Source: Dillenia suffruticosa
Taxonomy: Eukaryota; Streptophyta; Magnoliopsida; Dilleniales; Dilleniaceae
Direction: 5' to 3'
DNA length: 64,000 nt
Assembly (NCBI GenBank): GCA_033439265.1
Contig: JAVTVX010000012.1
Coordinates: 32,552,261 to 32,616,260 of the forward strand
Shown piece by piece: positions 1 to 11,815 of this stretch. Below the pieces are notes generated by a model, which saw nothing but the letters and a program-made list of their open reading frames with translations, did not search any database and was not told the DNA's origin. Position numbers and translations under genes: made by a program. How positions within the stretch are numbered: the stretch's first letter is position 1; the number at the start of each line of letters is the position of its first letter.

Positions 1-94
1 ATCTCAACATGTGACCCCCATGATCTGATTGATAGCACAACGATCATGCTTGTTTACTTCTATAAATCAAAGCTATGGTTTCAGTAATTCGAGG

Positions 95-328
95 CTAGCT
101 GTTTGTGTCAGGGTGGTTAATATTAGGGTCATCTTCAGGCCCAACATTTGCCTGCAGATTCCCTTGTTTTGGACCCCATCTGTTCAGCAGCTGGTCATCA
201 TAATGGTCAGTAACTTCAGTAAACTTTTTGCCCACAAAGGGAGAAAACGGCATTGTGAAATGTTGTAGGACATCTGTTGGAAGCCCGAGATATAAAAAGT
301 CAATGTTTGTGGGCGCATGATGGTTCGG
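95..328 (-). CDS. possible terminal coding exon, unrecognised
   Basis: On the minus strand, 77 codons are open between an upstream in-frame stop (TAG at 331-329) and a TAG stop at 97-95. The predicted peptide is mixed in composition, not low-complexity. It includes the stretch FTMPFSPFVGKKFTEVTDHY and ends in an acidic, Asn/Pro-rich tail. There is no initiator Met at the upstream end, and an AG lies exactly at the upstream boundary. It could therefore be the last exon of a gene whose other exons lie further along the minus strand. I see no convincing partner exon between 330 and 2900 and do not recognise the family. It may be a pseudogene piece or chance. Confidence 0.25.
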   Translation of the reverse strand, partial: PNHHAPTNIDFLYLGLPTDVLQHFTMPFSPFVGKKFTEVTDHYDDQLLNRWGPKQGNLQANVGPEDDPNINHPDTNS

Positions 329-331
329 CTA

Positions 332-2939
332 ATCAATTTTGTCTCCACCGTCCCAAAATTAAATTTTTAAACAAAACCTCAAGCGCATATTTTTGTATGT
401 ACTGCCAAATAAGAGACAAGAAAGAAGATAGTGCGAGAAACAGGGGGAGAGAGAGGGGAGAGAGAGTGAACCAACTCGTTTTCACATACAAAAACGATTC
501 GGTTTCTTTGGACAAGAGATCTCTGAAAAAAAAATAAATAAGGAATTGAATTGTGAATTATATGTAATTTTTATTTTATGAATCTACACTGGATTATTTA
601 TAATGTAATTCAATCGTATAATCTGAATTTTATTATGTTGTGTGTGGAATAAGAGATAATTATTTTGTACAAATTTCTTGTGTGTTTTCGTCTCCCCTTA
701 ACACCAATTGCTTTTCTGGTTTGCATTGCCCTTTTACCCTTGAGTTGAAAATTACCAACACATAAATACAGTGCAGATGCTGCAAGAATCGATTGTCGGC
801 AACACCAAAATATTCATGTTCAGTATAAATCATGTCCGTGTTTAAGGTGAAAGGGAAGGGCACATCCAATCTGACTTGCGAGACCTTATGTACTAAGAAA
901 AGACAGATGCTGCCATTTTGTTGACAGCCGACATATCAGGATTCAGGACAAACTTAAGTCCCTAAAAGGTACAAAAAGTGTCGAAGTGGACCCTGAAAAG
1001 CTCTCTCAACAACGATAATGAAACACTTGGCATTTCATCTAAGAGAGACAGCTTGGATATATTTTTTTATCTCTCTCCCAAAATAATTAGAGATGATGAT
1101 GTTTGTTTATACGTGCAAGACTAGATTTAGGGCCCTACCATGCTGCTCGCTGCTCTTTTTTTTTTAAAGTATTTTTTATCCATTTTTCTTTTTGAATTAT
1201 GAATTTTTATTCCGTTTCGGAATAAAAATAAGTAATTTGATTTGACAATAAATATAGACCCAAAATTTAATTTCCCCGATATGAGATTTTTTTTTTCCTT
1301 TTCTTGAAAAATTTACTCGGAGAAGGAATGCTTAAAAGTGATACTTTGGAATAAAAAATCATTTAGTGAAATCCATTTACAAATAAAATCATATGTTTGG
1401 AATAAAAAATTAATATTTAGATGGACATGCTATTTATAATAGCACATAAAATTTTAAAATATAATATTGTAGAGAGATTGAAGTTTGTTCTACTAAATAA
1501 TTTCTCTGGTTTTTGAAACTTATAGCGACATATGTGATTGGGAGAAAATTGTCATTTTAGTTATACTTGGGCTTTTTTTTTTTTTTTTTTTTGTTTAAAT
1601 CTCTATCATTCTCATTCCCTATTTATTTGTTGCTGGGGACAATTTCATTAACATGTTTTCAATTAACCGACAAGTACCGACTCTTAGCTGGTTATTGTAG
1701 CCATGGCTGTTCATGGTCTTGCAATTGGAAGCAATAAGCGTTGCTCGATGTCTGTTCAGAGAACCTAGAAGCACAAGGTGCAAAAGGGCAATTGCTTTGA
1801 TTCACCCACCAAAGTTCTACACGTACGAAGGACATATATTGCTACTTTTCCAATCTCGATCGACTTTTTCGAGATTCCTAGGGGTCCCTTAAACCCCACC
1901 ATTTTAATCCTCTTTGGATGGCTTCTCATTAGCATCCCCCAGAAATATTTCATGAACAATTTCTTGGGGCTTTGAATTTGATTTTAGAAAAAAAAAAAGG
2001 AAAAAAAAAGACCCTAACAATAAATTTGGCTGGAATGTAAAGTAATAAAAAAAAAGGAATAAAAAGTAAATATAGGGTGAAATAAGAGATTACTTTCATT
2101 TAGTTTGGAGTGAAAATGGATATGGAAGTAAAAAATGGATAAAATAACACTCCCTTCATGACAGGAAAAATTTCCCTCTACTTGTGAATGGATTGGGAGT
2201 GTTACGAAATTTGTGAACAAAATTATTCTCTTTTTTTTAATTATTTTACATGGCCTAAGGAGAGTAATACTTTTTTTTTTTTTCCTTCCTTCCACTTTTT
2301 TCTCTAACCAAACAAAATAATATTCATTTCCTTTCTTTTCCTTTCATTCCCAACCAATAAAATAAAAAAATATATTTATTTCCACCTGCCAAAGTAAATC
2401 TCTCCTTTCCCTTTCCTCTCCCCCTCCTCCCCTTCCGAAACCAAACTTATCCTAAATTTATTTGGTAACAACACATTCATCAGCTGGCCGATTAAGCCCA
2501 TTAAACAAACGCTTGTGTGTGAAGTCAGAACTTGCTTCAGTACAATTACCAAAATTTGACTTGAAATTTCCCAGAAAGAGTTGAGTTATTTTCATCCACC
2601 AGTTGTTTTGACTTGTTGGGAAAGCATTAGGTTGGCAAACAAATATGCAGATGCAAGCCAGACCAAAACAGTGAAGCTTATCCTACTCCCCAACTACCGG
2701 GTACATGTCGATTCATCAAGAATGATGATAATCTGGTTGACATTTGCGATGACCCTCTTTGCCCTATGTAGGGAGCCTACACTTTGGAGATTAGGTCCAT
2801 TGGTCCCATCTCTGAGGACGCTTTTTTCATATCATGGAACAGAGTGTAGCTCTATATGTTGTTTGGCAAGGTCTTAACTCACAAGTACAACTTTGTCCTA
2901 ATGGAAACTAAATTTAGTTTTTTAGGATGAGAAAACTAC
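332..2939. other. gene-poor AT-rich stretch
   Basis: I see no supportable gene here. The stretch holds AT-rich DNA, a poly-T tract near 1571-1592 and several A- or T-runs around 1990-2290. Open frames of 60-98 codons at 1765-1975 and 2581-2877 show no recognisable motif. Confidence 0.5.
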
Positions 2940-3345
2940 TTGTTTAGTTTATGAACTCGGTTCATAAATTAATTTTTGAATTCCAGAATACAACAACTAA
3001 AAACTTAAGTTTCACAATTAGTAACAAATTGATCCCTTCATTAGTAACGATACTAACCTAGTGTTTATATACTGATACAGCACCATGTGACAAATAACGT
3101 GATATGATAAATTCTGAGTTAGTTTTCGTTTCTAGCGTGCTACTTAACACATTAGTATTATATACATATAATATTACCACATCATTAATAATGCTACAGT
3201 GATATAATACGTCCTCTGTCACGTGGTATCATGTCAGCATTTAACAGTCAAGTTGGCGTTATTACTAACGGAGGGAACAATTCATTACCCATTGTAAAAT
3301 TTAGGATCTCAATCATTACACTTTAAAATTTGTAAACTAATTTGT
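2940..3345. mobile_element. MITE-like foldback element
   Basis: The left part (about 2944-3110) and the reverse complement of the right part (about 3215-3340) align by eye. Examples are TTAGTTTA at both outer ends, then matching GATCCCTTCATTAGTAA and GTTCCCTCCGTTAGTAA, then matching CATGTGACA and CACGTGACA. This is the structure of a miniature inverted-repeat element with long diverged arms and no coding capacity. It lies about 1.3 kb upstream of the gibberellin oxidase gene. No clear target duplication was found, so the ends are approximate. Confidence 0.55.
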
Positions 3346-4545
3346 GAGTTAAGAGAAAATCCAGGACTAAACAATAATTTCTCTCTAGATAATGGGACTG
3401 AGTGTTTGCTTAGATGTTGCCAGACCTGCCAAGAAGTTGAGACAGTGACAGTGTGGTTGCAATTTATTAGAGCACAAGTGTTAAAGCTTTGCATTTAGAA
3501 TCAAGGATTGAAAGAAAAATCTCAAGATTTTAATAATATTCCAAAAACTCTCTAAATCAATAATTATTTAAGCAGACAGGCAGGAGTTTTAAATGAATGC
3601 ATTCTAAAGTTCTAATGAGTCTAGATAGCCAAATAAAAATAATTTTGACACCTTGCTTAAGAAGCAAAATTTTTTTGACACCTTTTTTCTATTAAAAAGT
3701 TTTTTAAACAAAATTAAATTCAGTTTAAGTTAGGTTGGACTATTTAAGAGGTAAAATTATTTTGATATCTATTTTTTATATATACATTATTCGAATATGA
3801 AATTTTGCTTAAAATTACACCATTTAAACTAAATTTAATCGGATCCAACGTGATTATCAAATATCGATAGTTTATACCAAAATATATATGTCTAATATAA
3901 ATTAAAAAAATATAAAGTTATTCATCAAGATTGCACCATTCTAGTTTCTATTAGGACACATGTAACAGATCAATTAGTTTCTATTAGGGCGACACATGTA
4001 ACAGATCAATTAGACAAACTATGTAAAAATAAAATAATAATTATATATAGTCTCCCGATCGATCTCGACTTCTCTTTTAAGGAGACTGCGGTTGTACAAC
4101 TGGTCCTTCATCCAATAGATCTTGCTCTTCTTCCTGAATTACGATGGACAGGTAACAAAATGCTCTGGTGATACGATGTTGAAGTCTGACAATCTTGTGG
4201 GGGCTCTAGAAGAGGTTAGAATATTTAAAAATCTTGTTGGGCTCACTAGAATATCTAAAAATCCCTTAAGAGTAGTTTTACATAAACCAAATGAATCAAA
4301 TCTTACTTAACGGTTCATATTAGCAAAATTTTTAAAGTTTTTAAATTTAAATAATTTAGAATTGATTAAAATATTTTTTAAATTAAAAAGAAAAAAATTA
4401 AACCATACAGACCAAGAAGGATTCGATTTATCTGGCCTCTCTATAATCATTGTATTAACTTCACTATAGTACGATGAGATAACAGTACTGTTTCTTTGTC
4501 CCCTTAGCTATTTACATGACCAAGACATTATATTTTCCCCATCTC
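3346..4545. other. upstream region of the GA2ox gene
   Basis: Non-coding AT-rich DNA. A segment at about 3700-3900, with an ACGTGATTATCA core followed by ATCGATAGTTTATA, is similar to 29040-29130 and is probably a dispersed repeat fragment. A short duplicated block lies at about 3950-4015: CTAGTTTCTATTAGG and ACACATGTAACAGATCAATTAG each occur in two copies. No gene is seen. Confidence 0.45.
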
Positions 4546-4553
4546 TATAAATA
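4546..4553 (+). promoter_or_regulatory. TATA box of the GA2ox gene
   Basis: TATAAATA stands 116 bases before the ATG at 4662, with a CT-rich stretch between them. The spacing is normal for a plant promoter with a short 5' leader. Confidence 0.6.
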
Positions 4554-4661
4554 CCTTAGCTAAAAATAAAACTTTGCTATATGCTACTTGCATACCATCT
4601 TTGGCTATAACATTTTCTCCTTGCTTCAACTTTCCTTGGTGTTGGAGTTCAACGACGAAGC

Positions 4662-6994
4662 ATGATGAATTCATCCGACCCACCATTTTATGAAATGTAC
4701 AAACCCCTCATTGAAGAAGGGTCGGCCAAATCTCAAAGGCCAATGATCGACAAGTCATCGATCATCGAGGAATGCGAGCTTCCAATTATCAACTTGAGGA
4801 AGCTGAGCTTAGGAGGAGCGGAGAGAGAGGAGTGCATGGAAGACATAGCAAAGGCTTCAAGAGAGTGGGGATTCTTTCAGATTGTAAATCATGGGATTCC
4901 TGCGGAGATTTTGGAGAAGATGAGACGTGAGGAAGTGAAAGTGTTCAGACGTCCTCTTGTCGAGAAGAGTGGTGAGAAGTTCTTGAATCTCACTCCGGGA
5001 ACTTATAGGTGGGGAACAGTACCCAGCGCTACTTGCATTCAACAAATTTCATGGTCTGAAGCCTTGCATATCCCTTTGGAGGATATTGGCTCTCTCAATG
5101 ACACCACTCTCAGGTTTCTCTCTCTCTCTCTCTCTCATCTGCAACGTTGACTGTTAGCTGATTCAACATCAATACATCCGGGATAGAAGGTTGGAACATG
5201 CTACCATAACGATCAAAAGTAGCGCCATGATTAGGCTTGAAACCATATAAATTCTCCAACAATTAAGGAGTTCAATTATAATATAGACTTTTGTTGTTAA
5301 GAAGCAATAGAAAACTAAATAATTCTCTTCACACAAAAATATTATCGGTAGATTTACCATTTCTTCCATTACGGTATTATTAATTTTACAATGTTTCACA
5401 AAATTATTAAAATTTTACTTAAGCAACGTATATGTTAAAATAACCAGAAATGGCGTGTCGTTATTTTTCTTGATGAAATTAAATATATAGTTCAAATTAA
5501 ACTTAACTAAAATATTTTTTTTCATCTTATATATATAACTATTTGCATTAATATTAATGAGGGTAGTTTTGGTACTTAAATAATTCTTCATCTGACTATT
5601 ATTTTTTCATCTTATACACACACACACACACACACACACACATTAATAACTCTTTTATATAAAGTTTGTCAGATGTAAATTAGAATGATAGTCGCTTTGG
5701 TATTTTAAAAATAATAGGGACATGCAGTCTTTTACTTGTCAAAAAGTAACTATGGTGATAAAGTTAATTTTGAGAAATAAGTGAATCATACTTCTATCTT
5801 TTTAACTTATTTTAAATAGTTTTGTTAATTTATAATCCAAAATAGACATTTACTCGCTTTTTACTTTTTATTTGAAAATAATTTAACAAATTTATAAATC
5901 AAAATAAATATACTCTTTTCTAGATTTTTTTTAATATTTTTCAACAAAAAGATCAATTTTTTTTTACCATTTTAAATAATTGGGAGAAAATGGTAAGAGT
6001 TTACCATAAATACAGTGTATCCAATATAAAAACAAGGAGAAATTAAAATATCTGTAGAGTTCTTTTTTTTTGGCTATGAGAAATTTATTAAAAAATAAAA
6101 TAAAATAAAATATTCACCGAATGTAGGAAGGCAAAAGGCATGGGACCAAAAATTTTCTTTACGGCGACAGGGAGAGACAAGGAAGGGTAACACCCCGACA
6201 TAGGGGCGCACATTTGAACATCTCATATTGAAATCGTTTCTATGTGCCATTTATTGCATGCATTGATATCCTTACTGTCCGGACTTGTGCATGTACTCTC
6301 TCTCTCCCTCTCTCTCTCGCTAGCGAGATAAATGATGTTGGAGCAACGTCTAGTTGGAGATGGAAAGTGGTGGTTGGTCCCTTCATATTGATGTTATATG
6401 TCTAATTTATTGCCACTTTGCCAATTAATTGGCATTGCTCATTAAGTACACCCTTTAGAAAGTACTATGCTCTTTGTCCCTTGGTGTAGGAAATGAAATT
6501 CCAATTTACTCCGTGTAGTTTGCAAAAATGATAAAAAGTTACCCCTTGAATTTTTTGAAAATTGCTTAAAACCCTTTTGTGATTTGTAAAACTGACAAAT
6601 TACTTCATCATTAGCCCTTCAACTGCTATTCCTTTGCCTCTTAGGAAGTAGTATTTAGGCGATCTTTCCTAGTTTTAAAAACTTGGAGAGGGGGGATTGT
6701 TAGTTTTGCAAACTATAAAGGGGTTCTTGTAATTTTTTGAAAATTCGGGATAACTTACCAAGTTTACAAAAGATCTTATCCCCAATTGCATTTCTTCACT
6801 TTACATCCAAACATCCTTTTAATTCACGTCTTTAATATATCACATTAAACAATCTTTTGAAAAGCTTAAATTTTTGGGACCATCATGTAACAAGAAGACA
6901 AGCCAATATGCAATTTTTCTATTCTTACTACATAATTGTCCCTAAATTTTTCTAGTTTTATAAGATATAATAATAGAAGACAAATGCGGCTGGT

Positions 6995-7044
<50 letters not shown>

Positions 7045-8253
7045 GGTATACTAAAACTTATGGGGTAGCTGCCACATATTTGGGGCATGATACATTGGCA
7101 CCCCTTCCTGACTTATCCTACACAGGTGGCAGAAGTCCTAACCTGGAAAGATTAGTCCCATGTATGTGGCTTTGAAAGCTCAACAATATATTTATAGTTG
7201 GTGCTTCTATCTCGGATTAGATTCCTGTACTATTTTGGTGCCCACCACCCTTTAAGATTCTCGCATGACTTAGTGACATTATAGTAGTACCTGTCCCTCT
7301 GTCATATCATTTGACGATCCCAATATCAAAGCTGACTGAGTACCCTTTCTAACTAGTTATCCAATCATGATAATATATATTTTCCCCCATATAGTTACAA
7401 CAGAGATGGCTTTTCCCAAATTCTTGTATTAACAGAAATTTGAATTTAGATGTCTTAATATTATTTCAATAGAGTTGATAGTATACTTTCCTTTGCAATA
7501 TGATTGGGTAAAAAAAAACTTGATATGTTTGTGTTGTGTTTACTTCAGCTCGACCATAGAGCAATATACTAAGGTTGTTTTTGAAGTGGCACAAAAGTTA
7601 GCTGCAATTTTGGCTGAAAAATTGTGTCAGAACTCTACATTCTTCAAGGAAACATGCGTGTCTAGCTCTTGCTATCTTCGACTGAATAGATACCCACCAT
7701 GTCCCCTCTCTCTCGGACTGTATGGCTTGGTGCCTCACACTGATACCGATTTCCTAACTATAGTGAGCCCAGATGATATCGGAGGTTTGCAAGTAGTGAA
7801 AGATGGAAAGTGGATAGCCGTCAAACCTAATCCACAAGCTGTCCTCATCAACATTGGAGATTTCTTTCAGGTATATCTTATTACAGAACATAGTATCATT
7901 CCTTAATCGATTAAACATAGAGTCATTTCTTATGTTTCTATACAAAACATGAATGTTACTCATGAATCCAAGATACATTTTCTTTAAACATATGATCCGT
8001 ATGATGTGTGCAGGCATGGAGCAATGGCATTTACAAAAGTGTCGAGCATCGTGTTGTTGCTAATGAACATGTGGAGAGGTTTTCAGCTGTGTTTTTCCTC
8101 TCTCCCTTAAAAGATGTCGTGATACCGATTTGTGGTGAGCCATCCAAGTATAAGCCATTCAGTTTCAATGAATATCAAGAGCAGGTGTGGAGAGATATCG
8201 AAACCATGGGAGACAAAGTAGGCCTTGCTAGGTTTTTGGTTGGGGAAACATAA
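4662..8253 (+). CDS. GA2OX8: gibberellin 2-beta-dioxygenase 8-like (C20-GA2ox type)
   Basis: 2-oxoglutarate/Fe(II)-dependent dioxygenase expected to inactivate gibberellins by 2-beta-hydroxylation in the cytosol. Exons are 4662-5113, 7549-7870 and 8014-8253, all with GT-AG junctions, giving 337 residues. This is the usual family length. The N-terminal non-haem dioxygenase part has ASREWGFFQIVNHGIP. The region GTYRWGTVPSAT followed by SWSEALHIPL is typical of the C20-GA2ox (GA2ox8) class. The iron ligands are H214, D216 and H270, and R280/S282 form the 2-oxoglutarate site (RFS). The start is the first of two adjacent ATGs. Intron 1 is long (2435 bases) and carries a CA repeat, a GT/GA repeat and a MITE; intron 2 is 143 bases. 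No inactivating change was seen. The class comes from family resemblance; substrate preference is inferred. Confidence 0.92.
5616..5641. repeat. (AC)13 microsatellite in GA2ox intron 1
   Basis: Thirteen uninterrupted AC units inside intron 1 of the gibberellin oxidase gene, followed by AT-rich intron sequence. Confidence 0.9.
6490..6794. mobile_element. MITE-like element in GA2ox intron 1
   Basis: The element begins GAAATGAAATT and ends AATTGCATTTC, which are inverted copies with one mismatch. Further in, a left stretch TTGAATTTTTTGAAAATTGC has a matching inverse on the right. The 305-base element has no open frame of note. It belongs to the class of plant MITEs whose arms read like ...TTTACTCC..GTAGTTTGC. 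No clear target duplication was seen. Confidence 0.6.
6995..7042. repeat. (GT)n(GA)n compound microsatellite
   Basis: About six GT units run directly into about seventeen GA units within intron 1 of the GA2ox gene. The downstream ORF reading through it is a repeat artefact. Confidence 0.9.
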
Positions 8254-8289
8254 GAAATATTAATCTCTATATAGCTTGATTTTGGCTTC

Positions 8290-8295
8290 AATAAA
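8290..8295 (+). terminator. polyadenylation signal candidate, GA2ox
   Basis: AATAAA occurs 37 bases after the stop codon, and a second AATAAA lies at 8414-8419. Either fits a plant near-upstream element. Confidence 0.45.
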
Positions 8296-9119
8296 TGGGG
8301 ATTCAAGCTTTGCTTTATATGGTATAAACATGTACGTATCACGATATAATAGGTCTATCTGATTACATTGTGGTGGAATGATCATTTTCTATATGATTAA
8401 TGAGAAATACTTCAATAAATGTGCGATTGCAATGAATTAACACAAAATTGTTATTTAAACAAAAAAAAAAAATACACATATATATACACTTCTCTCGCTC
8501 TTGACTCTAAAGAGATTGTTCTTCACAACTGGTTTTTTATATAACTCTGTAAGGACAATTGTTTCTGGCACTATCTCTCCGCACACCCAACAGAATAAGA
8601 CAATCTCTCTCTTTCTCACTCTACGAAATTCCGACAATAAGTCAGAGAGACAGGCAGGTTAAGGCAGCAACTTGGACGAAATATGTGTGCTCCAGGGCAA
8701 GGTGAGGGGTTGGAGGGATAGCTGTTTCAATGAAATGTTAAGAATTTTATCTGTATATGTCTATAATCTTAAACATTTATAATTCTAAATATTATTTATC
8801 TCCTAAAAATTATAACTTTTATAGTATAAAATTATAATCTCAAACACATATTATATTTCGATATTTTATATAAATTTTTGGGCTCCTGAAACCCTGGTGT
8901 GTTCCATAGTTTGATAGTGATGATTGCAAGTGGATTGAGCTCTAGGCTTACGAGACCCTTGATTGATTAATAGATTGTATCAAGGTAAAAGATCCCACTG
9001 CTTATCCATATGTCTAAACTTTCTATGTTCACTTAAGACTATAAGATGATAGAACTGAAAGCAGGTAAGGTCCTTAAGGACTCAACATTTGCCTACACAT
9101 TGTTCATATCCTCGACCCC
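8296..9119. other. intergenic, no gene seen
   Basis: AT-rich non-coding DNA between the GA2ox 3' end and the solo LTR. Confidence 0.5.
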
Positions 9120-9124
9120 ACATT

Positions 9125-11810
9125 TGTCACGCCCCAAACCTGGAGCGTGAGCAGCCGCCCGTTACCTTGGATGCCAACTGTATTTTTACAGAAAATCGGA
9201 CACAACCTCCCAATATATCGGAGGTCTCCCATATTAAAATAAACATGTTACCTATTCAAAAGGGCCATCCCGACCTAAAAATACATAAATTATCCTCAAC
9301 AACAAACCAGATCATCCATACTGCACAATTCAGGGCAACGCAAGACTAACAAACAATTCTCCACAGTCCTAACCACAGACCTCTAATGCCATGCCCCCAT
9401 CAAAGGCATGGACAGCCGCCAGTCGCCCCTCCTGTGATTTAGAGGTGGTACCGAGCGATCCTAGAGTACACTTATAAGACATAACATATTTCCAAATATA
9501 TACGCAACGAAAAAGAAATGCCTCAATGCAATGTCATGCAGTGACATTAGAGTTCCACAATTTAAATGTCCATATTTATACAGTCATCCCAGAATTATAA
9601 AAATAGTCATCTATAGACCTCAAAATACATATACATCACAAATACAAATTTGCAACGGAAATACACAATGACTCTCAAGTCCAGGCCTGATCTCCTAAAA
9701 ATACTGAGCGTCCTAAAAGCGACGTTCCTTGTCAAATATTATCTATGAAACAAAAGGGAAATGAGGGGTGAGTACTCGGGAAAGAATACTCAGTGAGTGA
9801 GTGGATCAATGCAATCGTCAAATATGGAGTGTGAAATTGGAGTGTCAAAACATAAGTATATAAATCATATTTCAAAGTATCATACTTATCATTTTAACAA
9901 TATATCATTTCACGCATTTTCAAACTAAATATGCATTCAAAGTACCATCATTTAAAATCATAGAGCTGCCAGCCGAAAATATCCTGGCAGAGGTCTACCG
10001 CGACCTATGACAGGCGCACCGGGGGTGTTATATGCAAATTTCTTTAAAGTGCTCTCTACCCCGACGTTGGCGAGGAACCTCGTCCAGGTGCTAGACTTGG
10101 AGAGGATATCCAATCCAAATCCAAATTCTCCCCCTTTCGGGTTCAACCTGGTTAGTACCGTGTCGATAATCAAATCACGACAACTCGTGGGATACCCCAG
10201 ACCTAGGCATATCCGGACGCTACCAAAGCGTCTCTCACGGTGTCTTTCGTAGCTACGGAACCATACAATCCAAAGCCCTCAAGGCTAAAATCAATATCGC
10301 ATTAAAAATATGTCGAAATCAGGTTTACAAACCAAATGCAACATCTAGCATAAAATGACACATTATACATTTCAACCACGTGGATGCATAATTTCATAAT
10401 TCAACACAGTTTTTGGACACTCCATCGATTCACAAAAATCAATTTTAAAAACAGTCAAAACATTTCAAACATACGACAAATCATGCTCATTTATCAAAAT
10501 GCTGTAAAACAGAGTTTACATATTAAACAAAAGTATTGAAATAAATTTCACTCACCGTTTTGGGGAGGATAGCGCACTCCCCAATAAAACCATAATACGT
10601 AGAGCAATGCTCCCCTCAATCGAATCACCAAAATAGCCAACCTAATCAAATCACCATGGTTCGATATCAAATAAGGGCCTAGTTATGAATTTTCAATTTT
10701 TCTTTTCAACCAAAACTATCTAATTTGACAAAATTTATTTAAAAGTTAAAGAGATTTCCTTTCTCTCACCTAGAATTTCTCGGATCTCGGATCTAACTTT
10801 CGTTCGCCCGTCGATTTGGTCAAAAACCTGAATGTTTCCCAATTTGAAACAATTGTGAACAATTTAAGTCCAATTACCTTCGCAGAGGCTCACGGACTGT
10901 CATGGGCCGTCGCGGGATCGTGGGCCGCGAGCTGGCGGGCTGATGGGCTGGCGGGCCTGGTGGGCCTGATGGGTATGGTGGGCCGTGGGCCGGACTGGGC
11001 CGCGTACTGGACTGGGCCGCAGTGGCTAGGGCTCGCGCTCGTGAGCTGGATCGAGTGCTCGTGCAGTGGGTCACGCGCTAGAGCACTCGCTCTCGTGTCG
11101 GGGCGCGTTCGAGCAGTGGATCGGGCGCTGGAGTGCGCTGTGCTCGTGCTGGGGCGTGCTGGAGGGCGCGCTGGCACAAGGGAGCCCGTGCTGGGGCACG
11201 CTGGGGCGCGCAGGGGCTCGTGCAGAGGCGCGCAAGGGTGCACTGGCGCTCGAGCAGGAGCGTGCAGAGGTGACGCGCTGCTCGCGCTAGGCTCGTGCGT
11301 TGCTCGCGTGGGGCTCGCGCGCTGCTCGCGCTGGGCTCCCGCGCTGGGCTTGCGCGCTGCTCGCGCTGGACTCCCGCCAGGCTGGGTTCACGCAGTACGC
11401 ACTCGGGCTCGGGAGAGCGCGCAGTCGCACGAAGGAGAGCGCACAGTCGCGCGAAGGAAAGCGCAGTGGCGCTCGTGCAGGGAGGAGCTGCAGCAGCTCG
11501 TTCGCGGGAGGGAGGAGCTGGAGCGGCTGTGGGTGGCGCGCGGCGATCTTCGCAGCGGAGGGACCGGGTGGTTGCTGCGATCGCGGTCGGCGGAGGGGGA
11601 AGGTGCTGCGGCTAGCGCGCTCGCGTGAGGAGGAAGGAGGAGTGGCGGCTGGGTGCGGTGGCGAGCGGCTGTGCTGGCGGCGGCAGCGGGAGAGGAAGAG
11701 ACGGAGTGAGAGAGAGAGAGAGGGAAAGAGAGAGAGGGGAGAAAATTATGGCTTTAAGCCCTAATTTTAATTTTCCCCGCTTTTTTTTTTTTCTTTTTTT
11801 GGGTATTACA
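9125..11810 (-). mobile_element. probable solo LTR of a long-LTR gypsy-type retrotransposon
   Basis: Read on the minus strand, the element starts TGTAATACCC at 11810 and ends GGGGCGTGACA at 9125. It is flanked by a perfect 5-base duplication, ACATT, at 9120-9124 and 11811-11815. It shares its end, its AGGGCTT..AGCC block followed by a CT tract, and a GC-rich block with the element at 58146-61196, so the two are one family. The TG..CA ends, 5-base target duplication, 2.7-kb size and lack of coding domains fit a solo LTR of a long-LTR Ty3/gypsy element; the superfamily is inferred. The GC-rich block at about 10880-11740 contains long open frames on several strands, which are composition artefacts. 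Confidence 0.75.
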
Positions 11811-11815
11811 ACATT

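Noticed and set aside
10816-11764. Long open frames (up to 270 codons) in the GC-rich zone
   Set aside because: They are Ala/Arg/Gly-rich, overlap in several frames and both strands, and lie in a TSD-flanked LTR. Composition explains them.
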